From assembly GCA_026210745.1 (NCBI GenBank), contig CP110631.1, positions 3,596,001-3,660,000 of the forward strand: a DNA stretch of 64,000 nucleotides, read 5' to 3'. The translations under genes and the position numbers were made by a program. This document shows, piece by piece, positions 10,695 through 20,893 of the stretch. The notes under the pieces were generated by a model, which saw nothing but the letters and a program-made list of their open reading frames with translations, ran no database searches and was not told the DNA's origin. The DNA is from Exobasidium rhododendri. Taxonomy: Eukaryota > Basidiomycota > Exobasidiomycetes > Exobasidiales > Exobasidiaceae. The first letter of the stretch is position 1; every line of letters begins with the position of its first letter.

Positions 10695-12326
10695 CTAGTA
10701 GCCTAACGCTGTCCTACGCAATGCCTTGCCGTTGCTTCTTCTCTCTATTCGCCACTGCGAGGTGGCGTACTTGGCCTCGGGTCCCTTTGGCTCCCCATTC
10801 CCTAGCCCGTCGCTCTTGTAATCTACTTGCCAAGGAGGCGCCCGGCCCGCTTCGGGATAGCAATGAGAAAGCTTGTCCAAAAGTGAATTGACGTAGAACA
10901 ACTCGCTAGGATGACCAAAGGTGTGGGATATGTTGTGCAAAATAAGACCTTCTCCCATCGCTTCTTTCTCCCCTTCTTGATTGACTTTACTGGATCTCTG
11001 AGAAGACCATCGCAAAGGGTCGTTGGCAGGTAGTGCTCTGTCCAACTCGGGGAGCTTCTCCACCAGATTCAGCCAGCGATGAACTACGAAGGTCGCTTGT
11101 ATTTCAGTGAAAGGAAAGGGTACTACTGTGATTGGTAAGCCTAGAAATGCGACTGATTCGTCACCACTGTGGAACAAGATCCAGTCGTCCATGTTGTACA
11201 TAGTCGTCGACGGGAAACCAGTCTTGGCAGAGTTGTCACTCGGTGGTAGCAAAGGTCGACTGAGGAGAGGCTCTGTGGTCTGATCAATGTAGGGATTATC
11301 AAAGAGAAAGCCAGTGGCAAAAATGATGACTTTGATACTGTCGAGAGAGGTTCCATCTTTCAAGTGAATGACTGTGCCGTCGATGCGATCGATCTCGTCT
11401 ACCACGTTGATCCTTCGACACCATTCTGGCGAATCAGGGTCAAGGGGGTTGTAATCCATCGGGGGCACTTTGTCTAAGGCGTGCCACGAAGAATACACAC
11501 GGAAGGGATCCTTAAGACACCTTTCTTTCCATTCCTCTGGAGACAGACCGGATGGCAACGCCCGTACGAGATAGCCTGCTAGTTCTCGAGCTATGTCCAT
11601 TCCTGATGATGCATTTCCTACCACTAGCACGTCTCTTTCCTTCATTTCGCTGGGGTCTCGATACCAGGCTGAATGCATTGTCTTACCGTTGAAAGTTTCT
11701 AGTCCAGAAATGTTCGGTATATTGGGTGTGTTGCATCTTCCGTGACATACAAGAACATGTGAAAATTCTTCCTCCTTTGGTGGTGAAGCAGTCGACTCCG
11801 TGCTTTGCGTCGTGACAATCCATCGCTGACTCTTTGTCTCCTTCTTCATCGCGGTCACAGTGGTGTTGAACTGAACGTGAGAGTGTAGGTCGTGCTTTTT
11901 TGCGAAGTCTTCTAGATAACTTTGTACTTCCTTTCGAGAAGGGAATAGGCTGGTATTCGGTGCAAAGGGTGTGTCTCTGTATGTCATCAGGTCGCAAGCT
12001 ATGTTCGTCCGCAAGCCGTCAAACATAGCGCCAGGTGGCCACTTCCCTTTCCACCCATATCTCATTCTGTCTCGTCTAGCACCTCTACTGTGACTACCGC
12101 TGCTCCCGTCAAGCGGTAGTAGTTCTGCTTGCTTGGATTCCCACGCCAAGTACCCGAGCTCAACGTTATCATCGTATTGCCAGATCCCACCGACATTGGC
12201 CCGTCTCTCTATGATAGTGAAGTCTATTGTGGAACCGGTCCTGGTAGAGCAATCAAGGATCTGCTTGGCTGCGGTCATGCCAGCTGACCCACAGCCAATG
12301 ATACAGATTCTCAATGGACCGAACAT
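10695..12326 (-). CDS. flavin-containing monooxygenase
   Basis: FAD/NADPH-dependent monooxygenase of the FMO class, oxidising soft nucleophiles (N or S) on small molecules; the substrate cannot be told. Single exon, 543 residues. Seen: FAD-binding GCGSAG near 11-16, the NVGGIWQYDD segment following the Rossmann fold, a second nucleotide site VVGNASSGMD, preceded by the FMO-like fingerprint HSAWYRDP, and the FATGFLFDNPYID motif in the C-terminal half. No signal peptide or C-terminal anchor is evident, suggesting a cytosolic enzyme. The ATG at 12326 places the Rossmann strand at the very N-terminus as is normal. Divergent from PDX1. Confidence 0.9.
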   Translation of the reverse strand: MFGPLRICIIGCGSAGMTAAKQILDCSTRTGSTIDFTIIERRANVGGIWQYDDNVELGYLAWESKQAELLPLDGSSGSHSRGARRDRMRYGWKGKWPPGAMFDGLRTNIACDLMTYRDTPFAPNTSLFPSRKEVQSYLEDFAKKHDLHSHVQFNTTVTAMKKETKSQRWIVTTQSTESTASPPKEEEFSHVLVCHGRCNTPNIPNISGLETFNGKTMHSAWYRDPSEMKERDVLVVGNASSGMDIARELAGYLVRALPSGLSPEEWKERCLKDPFRVYSSWHALDKVPPMDYNPLDPDSPEWCRRINVVDEIDRIDGTVIHLKDGTSLDSIKVIIFATGFLFDNPYIDQTTEPLLSRPLLPPSDNSAKTGFPSTTMYNMDDWILFHSGDESVAFLGLPITVVPFPFTEIQATFVVHRWLNLVEKLPELDRALPANDPLRWSSQRSSKVNQEGEKEAMGEGLILHNISHTFGHPSELFYVNSLLDKLSHCYPEAGRAPPWQVDYKSDGLGNGEPKGPEAKYATSQWRIERRSNGKALRRTALGY

Positions 12327-12704
12327 AGCCTACTTCGACCCTTATACTCGGATGCTTATCATACTAGGTTCATTGGTGAGTTCTGTGATAGGCCGTACTG
12401 CACTATTTTGCCACCTCCTGTATCGCGCGGTGCTTTGAAAGCAGCTCGCAGAATGGGGAAAGTAAAAGTAATTGTGAGGTGGATGAGTACAGAGAGGGGC
12501 TCGTCAATGGTACCATCGTAAGGAAGATGACTAAAGTTACACACGTGAATTAAGATGATGATTTTGGTTGGGAGGAACAGTGGTACCGAGCAAGAACTGT
12601 GTTTCCGAATTTAACTTTAGGTTGGGCGTTCTTTTAGAGACGAATTCAGCTTGCTTCAACTTCTTCTCATCAGCATTTTCCACTCACGAGAGGTCTAGGC
12701 TACC
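12327..12704. promoter_or_regulatory. divergent intergenic region, monooxygenase / PDX1
   Basis: A 378-base interval between opposing start codons, presumably both promoters. No distinct motif recognised. Confidence 0.35.
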
Positions 12705-13975
12705 ATGGCATCGTCGCTGCGAGTGTTGTCGACCAGACTCGGTCCCATGGTGACCAAAAGATGTGCGTAGCAACAGATCTGATCTACTGGAGGGGAATGT
12801 GATCTTGAGACTGACTAAATGTTCCTTTTGCAGCTCTACATTGCTCTCCTTCAACACAGGTTATCACCACATTCATGATGCCAGCGATGAGCCCAACAAT
12901 GACAGAAGGCGGCGTGGCCTCTTGGAAAGTGAAGGAAGGTGACAAATTCGCAGCAGGAGATGTGCTCCTGGAAATTGTAAGTGTAGCACACACTGCGGAC
13001 ATATGCTGCAGGAGACTAACAGACTGAGACTGATGCATCTCGACCAATAGGAAACAGATAAAGCTACAATGGATGTAGAAGCGCAAGAAGATGGGATCAT
13101 GGCAAAGATTCTTGTGAGTTGCTGTTCATCGATGCAGCGTCAAGAAGTGCCATCGTTTTGTCTGACGTATCTCGCGATGCTGTCTAGGTTAACGACGGGG
13201 CCAAGGAAGTGCCAGTGGGGAAGACGATTGCAATGCTATCGGAAGAAGGTGATGATATCTCCAACGTAGAGGCTCCTGCGGAAAAAAAAGAGACACCGCC
13301 CAAGGTATCAAGCGAGAAGTCAGCCTCCCCCTCCTCCTCATCATCGACATCGTCTTCACCCTCTGAGCACAAAGGAGAATCCATGAAAGAAAGGCCCTCG
13401 GAGGGGAAGCAAGCACCTCATACGAATGCACCATTAATGCCATCTGTCTCTCGTCTCCTCGCCGATTACAATGTTTCGGCTAAGGATGCAGAATCGATTA
13501 AAGGAACAGGTATCAGGGGGATGTTGACGAAGGGGGATGTTCTCGCTCACTTGGGCAAGGCACAAAGTCCGACAGGGACGTACAAGGAGGACACACGCGG
13601 GGTGTCTGCGCAAGGAGGCCCACCAGCACCTACAGGAAGCGGCGGAAAGAAAGAGTCGCCAAAGAGTGAAGTAAGTGGCCCAAACTTGAGAAAGATCTGT
13701 CGTGTACATTGACCTTCTTACATTTTCGTCTTTCTTTCTTCTCCTCTCTACAGCCTCTGACGGCCTCCTCGGTGAGGAGCATGATTCTTTCTGGCTTAGC
13801 ATCATCTTCACATGCTTCTCGCTCTAAACAAATGGCGGCTGCACCCCCCTCGCATCTTCTTCACACTAAAAAGAGTGCATTTGACGAGCTTCTAGACGAC
13901 TATGAATTCAAGACAGCCTCTCCACGATCACTTGCCGCAAAGTCTTCTAAGGATCCATTTAAAGGTCTTTTGTAA
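12705..13975 (+). CDS. PDX1: PDX1, pyruvate dehydrogenase complex E3-binding protein
   Basis: Mitochondrial structural subunit that docks dihydrolipoamide dehydrogenase (E3) onto the E2 core of pyruvate dehydrogenase. Five exons: 12705-12762, 12834-12976, 13051-13113, 13188-13670, 13754-13975; 322 residues. Residues 1-30 look like a mitochondrial presequence ([13 protein letters not shown]). The lipoyl domain follows ([13 protein letters not shown] ... ETDKATMDV), with the lipoylated Lys at 71. A Ser-rich linker leads to the E3-binding domain at about 172-212 ([10 protein letters not shown] ... [18 protein letters not shown]). There is no acyltransferase catalytic domain, which separates it from E2 and fits PDX1. 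All four introns have GT-AG ends and restore frame. The short C-terminal exon holds no known domain. Confidence 0.92.
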
Positions 13976-14281
13976 AACATTTGCGTCAATGTAAACTTTA
14001 GCTACGACACTAGTAGAGTAGAATTATAGGTTACATACATTGCTTCTATTGGAACGGTTCGCTGTTGGCCAAGTATCTTTGTCACAGGCCAATATCTGGG
14101 TAGTGCCTTGTTTTCCAAGTGTCGCCCATATCAACTCCCACTTTCCCAGCGAGCCTTTTGAACGCCGTAATTCCAGGTCCGTCTGCAGCAGGGAACTTTA
14201 TCCAAAGTATACTACATTGGGCAATTGGTCAAGGGCAGAGGGTTATTTTAGCTGGGAGAATCGACACTCTCCACGGGACAC
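13976..14281. other. convergent 3' intergenic region
   Basis: Holds the 3' ends of PDX1 and of the small membrane protein on the other strand. Short open frames here are not convincing. Confidence 0.4.
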
Positions 14282-14686
14282 TCACGTTGCAAAGCCGAGG
14301 TAGATGAAGCTCCAAAGGGCCAATTCTAGACGATGTTGACTTTTGTCCTCTCCATCTGTAGCTGATGATTCGGCTCTCTTACTAGCGATTCTTCTGCCGG
14401 TCGGAGAAAGGTATCGCAGGGTCGTGGTCCCGAGTATACCACCTAGACTCAGACCTTGTAGTAATGGTATGAGTAGCGCATCTACAAGATAGTCTACATT
14501 TGACGTCCAATAGCCGGATTGCTTGAGAAGCCTGTACACTCCATAGATAGGAATGAGAACGTGTGGCACCAGTGTCATGAAATGCAAAGGACCATGGTTG
14601 ATCGATTCTCGAAAGAAGTTGTATACCGAGAAGCTCCCAAGTATATCGGCATCTTTATCGGGATGTGGTTGGAATTTGGCAGGCAT
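14282..14686 (-). CDS. small membrane protein, unknown function
   Basis: A 134-residue frame from the ATG at 14686 (MPAKFQPHPDKDAD). The same frame remains open upstream but without another ATG, so this start is preferred. The protein has a polar N-terminus, then hydrophobic segments around FMTLVPHVLIPIYGVYRLL and LVDALLIPLLQGLSLGGILG, a basic/acidic loop, and a final hydrophobic stretch LALWSFIYLGFAT. That suggests two or three membrane spans. I do not recognise a family. Gene status rests on the clean start and hydrophobic pattern; an upstream exon is possible. Confidence 0.5.
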   Translation of the reverse strand: MPAKFQPHPDKDADILGSFSVYNFFRESINHGPLHFMTLVPHVLIPIYGVYRLLKQSGYWTSNVDYLVDALLIPLLQGLSLGGILGTTTLRYLSPTGRRIASKRAESSATDGEDKSQHRLELALWSFIYLGFAT

Positions 14687-15302
14687 GGTGAGGGTATGGG
14701 TGCAGGAAGTCAAGTGAAGGTCGGAAGTATATCTACTGGTGAAAGCAGTGAATGACCAATGCGTCAAGAATGTGACGAGCTCGGCCCCCTCTCCTTCACG
14801 ATGTGCTGTGATGCGCTGTAATGCTTGTGATAGAGACCTGAGAGGATAGGAAGAGAAGCCTACGATTACTCTCGCAAGTTTAGCTTCGAAGTGTTGAAAG
14901 AACGGGATGACAGAATGCAAGGAGGAAGAGGAGCGTTGTCGGAAGAAGTGGGGGATTCAAAAGCACAATCTGCCATTGACAGGCTTGGTAGGTAAATGAA
15001 TAAAGAAATCCCCGCACATTTGAAATCATGTACCCTACCATAGTATTTACCAGCTTTGGCGCAGCCTCATTATACTGAAAAGGTAGATCTTGTCACTGGG
15101 ATTGTCTACAAAGAAGGTATCGCGTGGCCGAATTTTGCCTCTTTCACGCAGGTAATTTTGGTAGAGCTTCTGAGACGCTTCTTTAGTATACAATTCAGTG
15201 AAACTGTAGAGGCAAATGAGAGTATTGTACATTGCGAATTGTCAGGCTGTTGGAGTGGTGGTACATTGAGTATCGTACAAGGACTGCAAGGGAAAGTGGG
15301 TT
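14687..15302. other. intergenic region, nothing recognised
   Basis: About 616 bases between the small membrane protein start and the end of the DCAF4-like gene. It contains only short overlapping open frames without coding character. Confidence 0.35.
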
Positions 15303-17024
15303 TCACTCGAAAAAGGCAATCTGATTGCCATGACACGCTACAGCGAGGCCAGGTAGGTCTCTCTCTAGGAATGTCTCGTTGTAGTAACCTTCCATGTTGG
15401 CGATACTACGACGCTGACAGAATGTCAGACCACTGATTGTCTTAGCAAAGGTTGTCCCATGTAACGGTCTTGCTCTTGATGACCTTTGAGCTAAGTCAAA
15501 GATGCTGCTGTCACTGACATTGCTGTAGCTGCTCTGCAGGAGATCGACTTGCCTCTCCTGAAGTGGTGTGGGATGGTCAAGAGACCATATTCGCACCTTT
15601 CGATCTTGTCCAGCAACTGCTAGGAGTCGATGCTGTTGATCGATACACATTGGCTAAGGGATAATTGCACGTCAGAACAAGGGAGTAGGCGCTCGGTTGT
15701 ACACACGTAAACTCACCAAGTCCAAAGACCATGAATTGACATGACCTACGAATTCACAGAGTATAGTACTTCGCTTCCTTTCGGGCTCTACGCTGATCAG
15801 AAACATCTGACCGCTGGAGAAAGCGACGACTACTTCGTGATCAGAAGCTGCTCTGACGTCCGTCACTGCGCCTTTTCCCGGCACTTTCAAGGTACTGCCC
15901 CTGGAATGCACGTCATTAGCGATCTGATCATGTCCCAGTAAGAGTATGACACACTCTTGCGATCTTTTTTCTCGCTTCTTGCTTGCCCGCTTACCAGACG
16001 TCAAGAGATCCCGACTGTCATATTGCTTCACTCGTCCATTCCTCAGTCCCACAAGAAGATGTGAAGCATTTGGAGTAATGTCTAGTGCGATGATGTCACT
16101 GTCCACACTTCTGTAGGCAATGCCTTTACACTTTCCTGTTGCTTGTATGCCATGACAGAATCCAACTTGTCGCTGTGATGCAAAAGCCAAGACGGTACAG
16201 TCTCCCAGACCACGTACTACTAGAAGTCGTATCTGATCCGAGTCCACCTTCATCTGTGTCAGGAGCCGACTAGTGTGATTGCGTCTAGGAAGCGAGTCGG
16301 CCCGAATTCTGTAGATCAGCAATCGATTTGCCGTGATCATCGCGAGGCGTGTCTCATCAAAGCTAACGCAGCGAATGTGATCGGGTTGAAAGGGAAGTCG
16401 CAGGTCTGATATATGCTGGACATTGTCCAAGTCAGTCGCAGGATCAATGTCTGTTTGATGCCTTCGCGGTCGAGGTATATAATCGAAAATGTGAGAAATG
16501 GCGCAAGAGCTCTCTGAATTGGTCGTAACGTGTGAGGTATCCGTCATAAAGACATCGCCCGAGCCGTTGGTAAAATACAGCAACGAGCCGGCTTGAGAGG
16601 TGGAGCAAAGAGAGCCTATCTTGATGTCCCAATTAGGATCCTGTTCTCCTCCATTAGACTGCAGACTTCCTTGTCGGGACCACGGAACAATTGTAGTTGT
16701 GCTGATGTTCTTTGCGTGGGCAAGGGAGCAGTTGATCTTCGCTCGTTTATATCTGCTACTTGTACTTGCAAACGGAAAGGTGGACTGGAGGTGAAGGGAA
16801 TCAAGTTGACCACCATGGCGGCTGAAAGGAGTCTGGGTGTATGCAAATGGCGAAGGCTGGACTACCTCTGAAAAAAGAAAAGTCGTCTCCTCTTGCTTTT
16901 CTGCAGCTGATAAAGTCGATTTCGTCGGATCAATCTTGGCTTTCTCCGGTAGGATCTTGAAGAACCTCTTCTTGACTGGATCCCAGTCCATGCCCCGTGG
17001 CGTAGGGAACGGTGGCGCAGCCAT
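15303..17024 (-). CDS. WD40 protein resembling DCAF4 (DDB1-CUL4 associated factor)
   Basis: Two minus-strand exons, 17024-15717 and 15653-15303, give 552 residues; the 63-base intron is phase 0 and joins SWSLDL to PMCIDQQHRLLAV. The N-terminal segment GMDWDPVKKRFFKI matches the short entry motif of DCAF4/WDR21 proteins, whose family acts as substrate receptors for CUL4-DDB1 ubiquitin ligases. Downstream are weak WD40 blades, for example NASHLLVGLRNGRVKQYD and a late, clear HRLLAVAGQDRKVRIW. The ATG at 17024 is used because upstream sequence in frame starts only at a TTG. The substrate-receptor role is family knowledge; here it is inferred from the entry motif and domain layout. Confidence 0.75.
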
Positions 17025-17324
17025 CACAGCATGATGTAGCGAGGTGGAGAAAAGGTTGGGAAAAAGGGCGATCTGCAGAATTTTAATTTTTCTCCTTAGC
17101 GGCAAATCCTGCACCTCCCAATCGTCCCTCCCGAGGCGATAGACTTCCTGACACAATAAAGAAGCTCATTCACTTTAGAAACGTTCCCTCAGCAACACTG
17201 CTCTCTTCATTGGTCGCGAAGGAACACGTTTGATGAGCTCTACTTCCAGATGAGCCTTCTCTATATGAGAAGGATTGCTTATGGTTCCCTCTCGAAGCAT
17301 TGCTGCTTCTCCCGATGAAGCCTG
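17025..17324. promoter_or_regulatory. divergent intergenic region, WD40 gene / acid phosphatase
   Basis: Exactly 300 bases between opposing start codons; presumably contains both promoters. No named element identified. Confidence 0.35.
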
Positions 17325-19118
17325 ATGATGTTCCTGAAGATTAATAGCAGCGGAGAGAAGCGAAATGCTCTTTTACCTGCTCTGTCACTCTTCCTCCTTC
17401 TCCTTGCCACATTTACGATATTCGCTCACTCCAATCGTTCGCAATGGACAACATACGCACCCACGAGGTATTCAGCTGCTCTTGTTGTGGCTTCTGCCCT
17501 CTTGTCGTCTACTGGGCTGGCTCAAGCGGAGATGTCCGACTATAATACCCTGCTGAACAAAGGTCTTGATCAGAACATCTTTCCGCGACTCGGACAGTAT
17601 GCAGTGCGGTATTCTGTCGCTTCGGACTCAGCCCTACCGCCCTTCGGCTGTAGCGTAACAGTGGTGAACTCCCTGGAAAGGCACGGCGCTCGCTTGTTCA
17701 CCTCCAATGCTTTGGCCAATGCAAATGCCACCTTCGTGAAGATTCAAAGCTCCCTTTCTGACGTGAATGCTAGTACACTTCCGACAGAGCTGCAATTTTT
17801 CAAGAATACTGATCTACAAGGAGGGACCGATTCTCTGTTGCCTTATGGGGCTCTGCAGTACGTCCGTCGCTCAGCTACGTTTAGCAGCTCCGGAGAAGTC
17901 ACTGATCTTCTTCTCTTTATGTCTCCTCGATAGGGCCTACTACAGCGGGAAATCGACCGCGCAAGTCTACCCTCTCTTGAGTCACCTACCTCCATTTGTC
18001 AGAGCAAGCGGAGATGAAGCTTCTTTAGACGATCGTGTGATCCTGACTGCCAAATATTGGCGGTTGGGCTACACTGGTGGACAGTTCCCTTCCACGTCTC
18101 TCAAAACTTCCGATGACGTTCGTGCAGCTGCTGCTTCCTCTATCGAGCCAGACGTCATCTTCTCGGAAGCGACGGGAGCGAATAATACTCTTGACGTCTC
18201 TACTTGCACAAATGCGAACAACATACCTAGTAGTCAGGGTGAAAAAGGAGCCCAACAAGCATTTGCAACAAGTGCAATCTTACCCACTGTAGGAGCTCGT
18301 CTTACCGGCCGTCTGCATAGCGCAGGAGCAAAGGGACTGACTTTGACTGGTACCGACTTGATCAATCTGGCAGAACTCTGTTCGTTCGATACTTTCACAC
18401 GAGCTTCGGTAAGCAACGGACAGCTTTCTCTTCTTCAGAGTAACTTCTGCAACGTCTTCAACCAAACCGAATGGACTATCTTGGGGTATGCTTTCGATGT
18501 AGGCAAGTGGAATGGAGCCGGCTATGGGAATTCTTACTACAAATCACTTGGCACCGGCTTTCTGCGAGAGTTGACAGCTCGATTTTCTGGACAAGCTCCT
18601 CTCTTATCGGAACCTACCAGCCTGAACACGACTGACGATGGTAATAATAAGACGTTCCCCTTACCAAACGCTCACGGCCAACCTGTGGTGTTCTTTGATG
18701 GCTCGCATGACAACAGTAAGCGAAGATGAGGCCGTGACTTGGGCAGATACTAGCTCGCATGACTCAATTTGCGTCTTTTGCCATCTCAGACATCGGTCCG
18801 ATAGTCGCTGCTGCAGGTCTGTTCTCAGGTCCAAATCTTACAACGTCACGGGATGCTCAGGATGCTCCATACAATTGGATCTTCAGTCACATTGCACCTC
18901 TCCAGGGCAAAATCGTCTTTGAGAAACTTACATGTGGTCTTCCCTTTACGCCATTCAGCAAGGAATTCGTTCGCATTCGTGCCAATGAAGCCGTTCTGAC
19001 CGGGTGGTGTGGAGACGGAAGTCACTATGCTCAGGATACGCTTTGTCCTCTGGAAAGCTTTCTGAAGAATATTGCCTTTGCTGAAAGTGCTACAGAGTGG
19101 AACAAATGCTACCAATAA
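17325..19118 (+). CDS. secreted histidine acid phosphatase / phytase-like
   Basis: Histidine-phosphatase superfamily enzyme (acid phosphatase/phytase branch) hydrolysing phosphomonoesters outside the cell. Three exons, 17325-17857, 17934-18715, 18754-19118; 559 residues. The catalytic RHGAR lies at 119-123 and the proton donor HD at 436-437 (GSHDN), the distance expected of the family. Two hydrophobic stretches occur near 16-34 and 51-66, so the protein may start with a membrane anchor or a shorter signal peptide from a later start; no in-frame ATG separates the two cleanly. The normal RHGxRxP motif lacks its final Pro here (RHGARLF). Several N-x-S/T sites fit secretion. Phosphate-scavenging is inferred. 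The second intron is only 38 bases by this model, so its limits are the least certain part. Confidence 0.85.
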
Positions 19119-19367
19119 GAGAGACTGCTATTTTCCTGTACTATGTGTTTCGCTGAATGCTGAAAATCGTTGTCGCCCTAGTAATTGAGCGTCGAGAAGC
19201 ACGATGAAGTACAAGAAAGAGCAGAATATTACAGGAAAGGAAGAAGAACGACCTCAGGCGACTGCGAGATCGTTTGGGCCTAGTGAGAGGATGGCGTGCC
19301 GATGGGCCGTTACGAGGCGTATAGTAGAAGGTGTGACCGGACAGGGAAGATGAGGGGATTTCTTGCT
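19119..19367. other. convergent 3' intergenic region
   Basis: Short interval between the phosphatase stop and the last exon of the BRI3-like gene. Nothing recognised. Confidence 0.35.
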
Positions 19368-19925
19368 TCAAATGGTCTGATGGCCGCATCTGAGGAGGTA
19401 AAGGCAAAGAATAAGGCTTTAGCGGTCGGTCTGGTGCGGATTCGATGGCCTGCGCCTCGACATACCGAGTGCAGATGTCCTTCTTGTCACAGCAGAGAGC
19501 GAATAATCCAATGGGAAAGAGGCACACGGCGACAATGATGCCTACTGCACCATACTGTGGATCAAATTTCCCGGTATGGAATCATCATTAGTATCCAAGC
19601 AAAATCTCGTGCGCCGATTCCTTTTGCAGGCCGAACTCACCTTTGTGTTATATGTGTGGTTGCCACGGGCACATTCAGCCATCATCTGTTGCTGATACAT
19701 CATACCCTCATTCATCGGCATGCCCATTGGCTGACCCCCAGGAGGCTGTTGTACAGGATATTGGCGCTGATTCTGAAGAGGCTGCTGTCGCTGGGGAATG
19801 CTTTGGACTGAGACCCCCAAATCATGCATTGGTTGCGCTGTTTGTGCATGCGAAAAATAAGTAGGTTGCGGCACTTTAGAAGAAGCCTCGTAGGGCGGCA
19901 ATTCTTGTTGCAATTTGGTTGACAT
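19368..19925 (-). CDS. BRI3-like small membrane protein with a PY motif
   Basis: Three minus-strand exons, 19925-19641, 19554-19466 and a 22-base last exon 19389-19368, give 131 residues. The N-terminus is Gln/Pro rich and has LPPY at 9-12, a possible WW-domain ligand. Then come a Cys/His segment (ECARGNHTY) and one membrane span (YGAVGIIVAVCLFPIGLFAL), ending in DICTRCGHQTI. This layout matches brain protein I3 and its fungal relatives: a Cys motif, one span, and a C-terminal CxRCG. The last exon was chosen because it alone restores the RCG ending and a stop. An in-frame ATG at 20036 would add 37 residues. Function of the family is poorly known; an endosome/vacuole location is inference. Confidence 0.7.
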
Positions 19926-20036
19926 GTTGGCAGGCACGATACCAATTCTGACTGAGTGTTGTATGGTGATGGGAAGGGGGTCGGGTGCAAAGCTTCCCCT
20001 TGGTCCACCCTTTATATTCCAATGCTGTACAGACAT

Positions 20037-20893
20037 TCGTTTTTACCCCGACTTTATCTTACCCACCCCTCCTGTGGCCCATACAGACAGAGACAGACGC
20101 AATGCCCTGAAGAATATGTATTATTAGCGCATCTTCCCTTGGCGTCGCCACATCAAAGCAGCGCCCACTCAGAATGGGCAGCATAATCCACGCTAAAACA
20201 AAGAAGCTTGATTTGAGTACTTGACGGACACAGTCTACGCGGGAAGGAGGCCAATTCGATTACATAAGCCGGATCTTCTCTTAGAATGCTTCAGCATGTT
20301 CGTCCGGTTAGAGATATACCTCCATTATGATCGTCACCTTGCAATTCTCCCTCACTTCAATTGTGTGTCTGACACTAGGCTCCCTGCAGCTTCTGATGTT
20401 GCCCCCCCCCTTTACATACGGCTAGCAGCTTCCCAAGAGCGATGTTCCGCGCAAACAACCACTAAACACGTGGGCTGCCGGCCATCTCCTCCGCGCGTAG
20501 ATATAGACGTAATTTAAATCTTGAGGCAGCCGAGTCCGCCTGCCCTCCCTCCGTATGACGGAGATTAATTCGAAATCTCTCCTCTCGTCGTAGACGATCA
20601 ACAATTGCCCTTCTCTAGCGATCTCGGGATTCACCACCCTGTGCGCCTCGTCACCCTCTCTGACTTTTCGAGAATTTAGAGGAAAGGCGAGTGCCAGCAC
20701 GGCTTTGTAATCTAGGCCGTCACGCCCACAGGAAGCAGAGGGGATAAAATCCTGATCTCCCGACCACCGCTTCGTTCTTTACAAATCTTCTGCATTCGAA
20801 ATCACTCACCGACTCTTCTACCACCTGGAGCTGCTGCAGCAGCTTGCCTACTTTGATGACACTCTGGACGCTCTGACACTCTCGCTCGAAAGG
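20037..20893. other. long intergenic region, nothing firm
   Basis: 857 bases between two genes pointing away from each other. It has a run of nine C near 20402-20410 and short non-coding frames. It presumably contains both promoters; no TATA box or RNA gene recognised. Confidence 0.35.

Noticed and set aside
15056-15436. 126-codon plus-strand frame before and over the WD40 gene end
   Set aside because: Antisense to the last WD40 exon for much of its length and without a recognisable product.
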